Shown here: in pieces, positions 6,723-10,775 of the stretch
Layout: every line of letters starts with the position of its first letter
How positions within the stretch are numbered: the stretch's first letter is position 1
Notes under the pieces: generated by a model
The model's database searches: none
What the model was told of the DNA's origin: nothing
The model's input: the letters and a program-made list of their open reading frames with translations, nothing else
Translations under genes and position numbers: made by a program
Origin: Acidimicrobiales bacterium
Lineage (GTDB): Bacteria; Actinomycetota; Acidimicrobiia; Acidimicrobiales; CADCSY01
DNA: 10,775 bases
Direction of reading: 5' to 3'
NCBI GenBank assembly: GCA_030447125.1
Contig: JAUJLZ010000033.1
Location: 2,156-12,930 of the forward strand

Positions 6723-7810
6723 GTGCGGCTACGTCACCTGTGGCTGGTCGACTTCCGCAACTTCAGCGCAGCCGAACTGGAACCGCCACCGGGACTGACC
6801 GCCTTGGTGGGGGCCAACGGTGAGGGCAAGACCAACCTCTTGGAGGCCGTCGCCTACCTGGCCACCCTGTCGTCGTTCCGGGGGGCGCCGGGGGAGGCCC
6901 TGGTGCGCGCCGGGGCCGAGCATGCCGTGGTCCGGGCCGAGCTGGATCCCCAACGGCCAGGGAGCAGCTCGACGTCGCTGGTGGAGGCCGAGCTGCGCCC
7001 GACGGGGCGCGACCGTGTCCTGGTCAACCGCCAGCCCCTGCGCCGGACGTCCGACCTGGGGGGCACCGCCCAGGTCAGCGTGTTCTCGCCCGACGACCTG
7101 GCCCTGGTCAAGGCCGGTCCCGCCCACCGGCGGCGCCTGGTCGATGACCTCCTGGTCGCAGCCTCTCCCCGCTCGGCTGCGCTCCAGGGCGACCTGGACC
7201 GGGTCCTGCGCCAGCGGGGGACCCTGTTGCGCCAGGCCGGCGGGCGCCTCGGCACCGACGAGGACAGGACCCTCGACGTGTGGGACGCCAAGATGAGCGA
7301 GCTGGGCGATGCCCTCGGCCAGGCCCGGGCGTCGTTGGTCGATGCGCTCGAGCCCCTGGTGGCCAAGGTCTACGACCAGGTGGCGGAGACGGCGGCCCAC
7401 GTGGCCCTGGCCTACCTGGCGCCGTGGCGAGGCGGCGGGCTGGCCGAGGCGCTGGCGAGGGCCCGGACCGAAGACGTGCGACGGGGCGTGAGCACCGTGG
7501 GACCCCACCGTGACGACGTGATGTTCACCATCGCCGGCCTCCCGGCCCGCTCCCACGCCTCCCAGGGCGAGCAGCGGTCCCTGGCCCTGGCCCTGCGCCT
7601 GGCCGGCCATGAGCTGGTCGCCGAGGCCAGCGGGAGCGCACCGGTGCTGTTGCTCGACGACGTGTTCTCCGAGCTCGATCCCGATCGCAGCTCGGCCCTG
7701 CTGGCCCACCTGCCCCCGGCTCAGGCCATGTTGACCACCACAGGACCGGTGCCAGGGGAGATCTCGCCCGAGCTGGTGGTGCGGGTCCGCGACGGCCGGC
7801 TGGAGCCGCA

Positions 7811-7814
<4 letters not shown>
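6723..7814 (+). CDS. recF: RecF, recombination mediator ATPase
   Basis: RecF, with RecO and RecR, helps load RecA at single-strand gaps and stalled forks. It is an SMC/ABC-like ATPase. The 363-residue product opens with LRHLWLVDFRNF, has Walker A GANGEGKTN (30-38), the RecF-typical VGPHRDD (259-265), the ABC signature SQGEQRSLALALRLA (280-294) and Walker B VLLLDDVFSELD (308-319). All catalytic motifs are intact and the length is normal. The GTG start lies 16 bases after dnaN, preceded by a purine-rich GAGAGGCGG. The stop overlaps the next gene as GTGA, so recF and dciA are probably translationally coupled. Confidence 0.97.
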
Positions 7815-10229
<2,415 letters not shown>

Positions 10230-10435
10230 ATGCTTTCGTCCTCACTCGCTTCGCTCCGTTCGGACGAGCTTGGTTGTGCTCCGGCCGTCGGGCAGAGCCC
10301 GCCGGCCTGCGCGCTGAACACCCTTTTGGGCGAGCTTCGCTCGCCTGGCCGTCAGCCAGGTAGGCCGCCTTCGGCGGCTTGGGTGGCCGACGGCAGTGCG
10401 GTGGCTGCCATGGCCGTTGGCGGGAAGGCTCAGGC
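10230..10435. repeat. gyrB-gyrA spacer packed with inverted repeats (206 bp)
   Basis: At least four strong stem-loops lie in this gap. First, arms at 10283-10293 and 10297-10307 form about ten pairs with one mismatch around the loop AGA. Second, GGCGAGC (10329-10335) pairs with GCTCGCC (10339-10345) around TTC. Third, CCTGGC (10344-10349) pairs with GCCAGG (10355-10360). Fourth, GCCGCC (10364-10369) pairs with GGCGGC (10373-10378) around TTC. A smaller TCCG-TT-CGGA lies at 10255-10264. The second and third overlap by two bases, so they could be alternatives. CGAGCTT and TTCGCTC each occur twice. No open frame here resembles a protein. It could be a dispersed palindromic repeat, or an RNA element controlling gyrA. 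The gyrA ribosome binding site GGGAAGG is at 10422-10428. Confidence 0.7.
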
Positions 10436-10775
10436 ATGAGTGACACCTTGTTTCCCGGTGGCGGTGATGGCGAGGGGACCGATACGGTGCTGGCTGGGAT
10501 CGAGCCCATCGAGATCCAAGATGAGATGGAGCGCTCCTTCCTGGAGTACGCCATGGCCACCATCATCAGCCGGGCGCTGCCCGACGCCCGTGATGGGCTC
10601 AAGCCCGTGCACCGCCGCATCTTGTACGCCATGCACGACCTTGGTGCCCGCCCCGACCGGCTGCGGCTCAAGTCGGCCCGGGTCACCGGCGACGTGATGG
10701 GCAAGCTCCACCCCCACGGGGAGGGCGCCATCTACGACGCGCTGGTGCGCATGGCCCAGAGCTTCAGCCTGCGCC
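10436..10775 (+). CDS. gyrA: GyrA, DNA gyrase subunit A, N-terminal part (cut by window)
   Basis: GyrA carries the DNA cleavage-religation tyrosine and the DNA-wrapping domain of gyrase. Only the first 113 codons are present; the catalytic tyrosine and C-terminal domain lie beyond the edge. After a Gly/Asp-rich N-terminus come [40 protein letters not shown] and [20 protein letters not shown], a clear family match. In the quinolone-resistance-determining region, Gly97 replaces the serine (E. coli Ser83) or alanine (M. tuberculosis Ala90). Glu96 replaces Asp and Leu91 the usual Tyr; Asp101 (E. coli Asp87) is kept. The ATG follows GGGAAGG by 7 bases. A ParC paralogue would look similar here, but adjacency to gyrB favours GyrA. 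Confidence 0.95.
   Translation, partial: MSDTLFPGGGDGEGTDTVLAGIEPIEIQDEMERSFLEYAMATIISRALPDARDGLKPVHRRILYAMHDLGARPDRLRLKSARVTGDVMGKLHPHGEGAIYDALVRMAQSFSLR

Noticed and set aside
10364..10380. Intrinsic terminator after gyrB
   Set aside because: The stem is strong but is followed by TTGGGTGG, not a T-run, and gyrA lies directly downstream in the same direction.

Overview
This is a chromosomal replication-origin region of a high-GC bacterium, almost certainly an actinomycete. It holds the classic order (rsmG, jag, yidC, yidD, rnpA, rpmH) leftward and (dnaA, dnaN, recF, dciA, gyrB, gyrA) rightward, diverging from a 406-bp gap. The combination of DciA (DUF721) between recF and gyrB, strong G/C third-position bias, frequent GTG/TTG starts and a YidC whose first membrane segment lacks the usual arginine points, in my judgement, to Acidimicrobiia or a near relative. 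The class assignment is inference; the phylum is fairly secure.

Left arm (1-3461, minus strand): rpmH (ribosomal protein L34), rnpA (RNase P protein), yidD, yidC, jag/khpB and rsmG form one tightly packed operon. rnpA/yidD and yidC/jag overlap by 4 bases. jag/rsmG overlap by about 8 bases if rsmG uses the CTG start proposed here. rsmG runs off the left edge of the window.

Centre (3462-5536): the rpmH-dnaA gap carries a putative leftward rpmH promoter, a 16-bp near-palindrome, and three DnaA-box-like sites just ahead of dnaA. The dnaA-dnaN gap (241 bp) has four more DnaA-box-like sites, a hairpin and the most AT-rich stretch I noticed; it is the best oriC candidate.

Right arm (5537-10775, plus strand): dnaN (sliding clamp), recF (gap repair), dciA (replicative helicase loader/operator), gyrB and the first 113 codons of gyrA. 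Together with dnaA these encode initiator, clamp, helicase-loading partner and gyrase beside the origin. The 206-bp gyrB-gyrA spacer is unusual: it is packed with strong inverted repeats.

I see no mobile element, CRISPR array, tRNA, rRNA, phage gene or defence system. The gene content is ordinary core chromosome. The interesting points are local: the hairpin-rich gyrB-gyrA spacer, the glycine at the quinolone-contact position of GyrA, the basic repetitive YidC tail, and the lack of any ATG/GTG/TTG start for rsmG.
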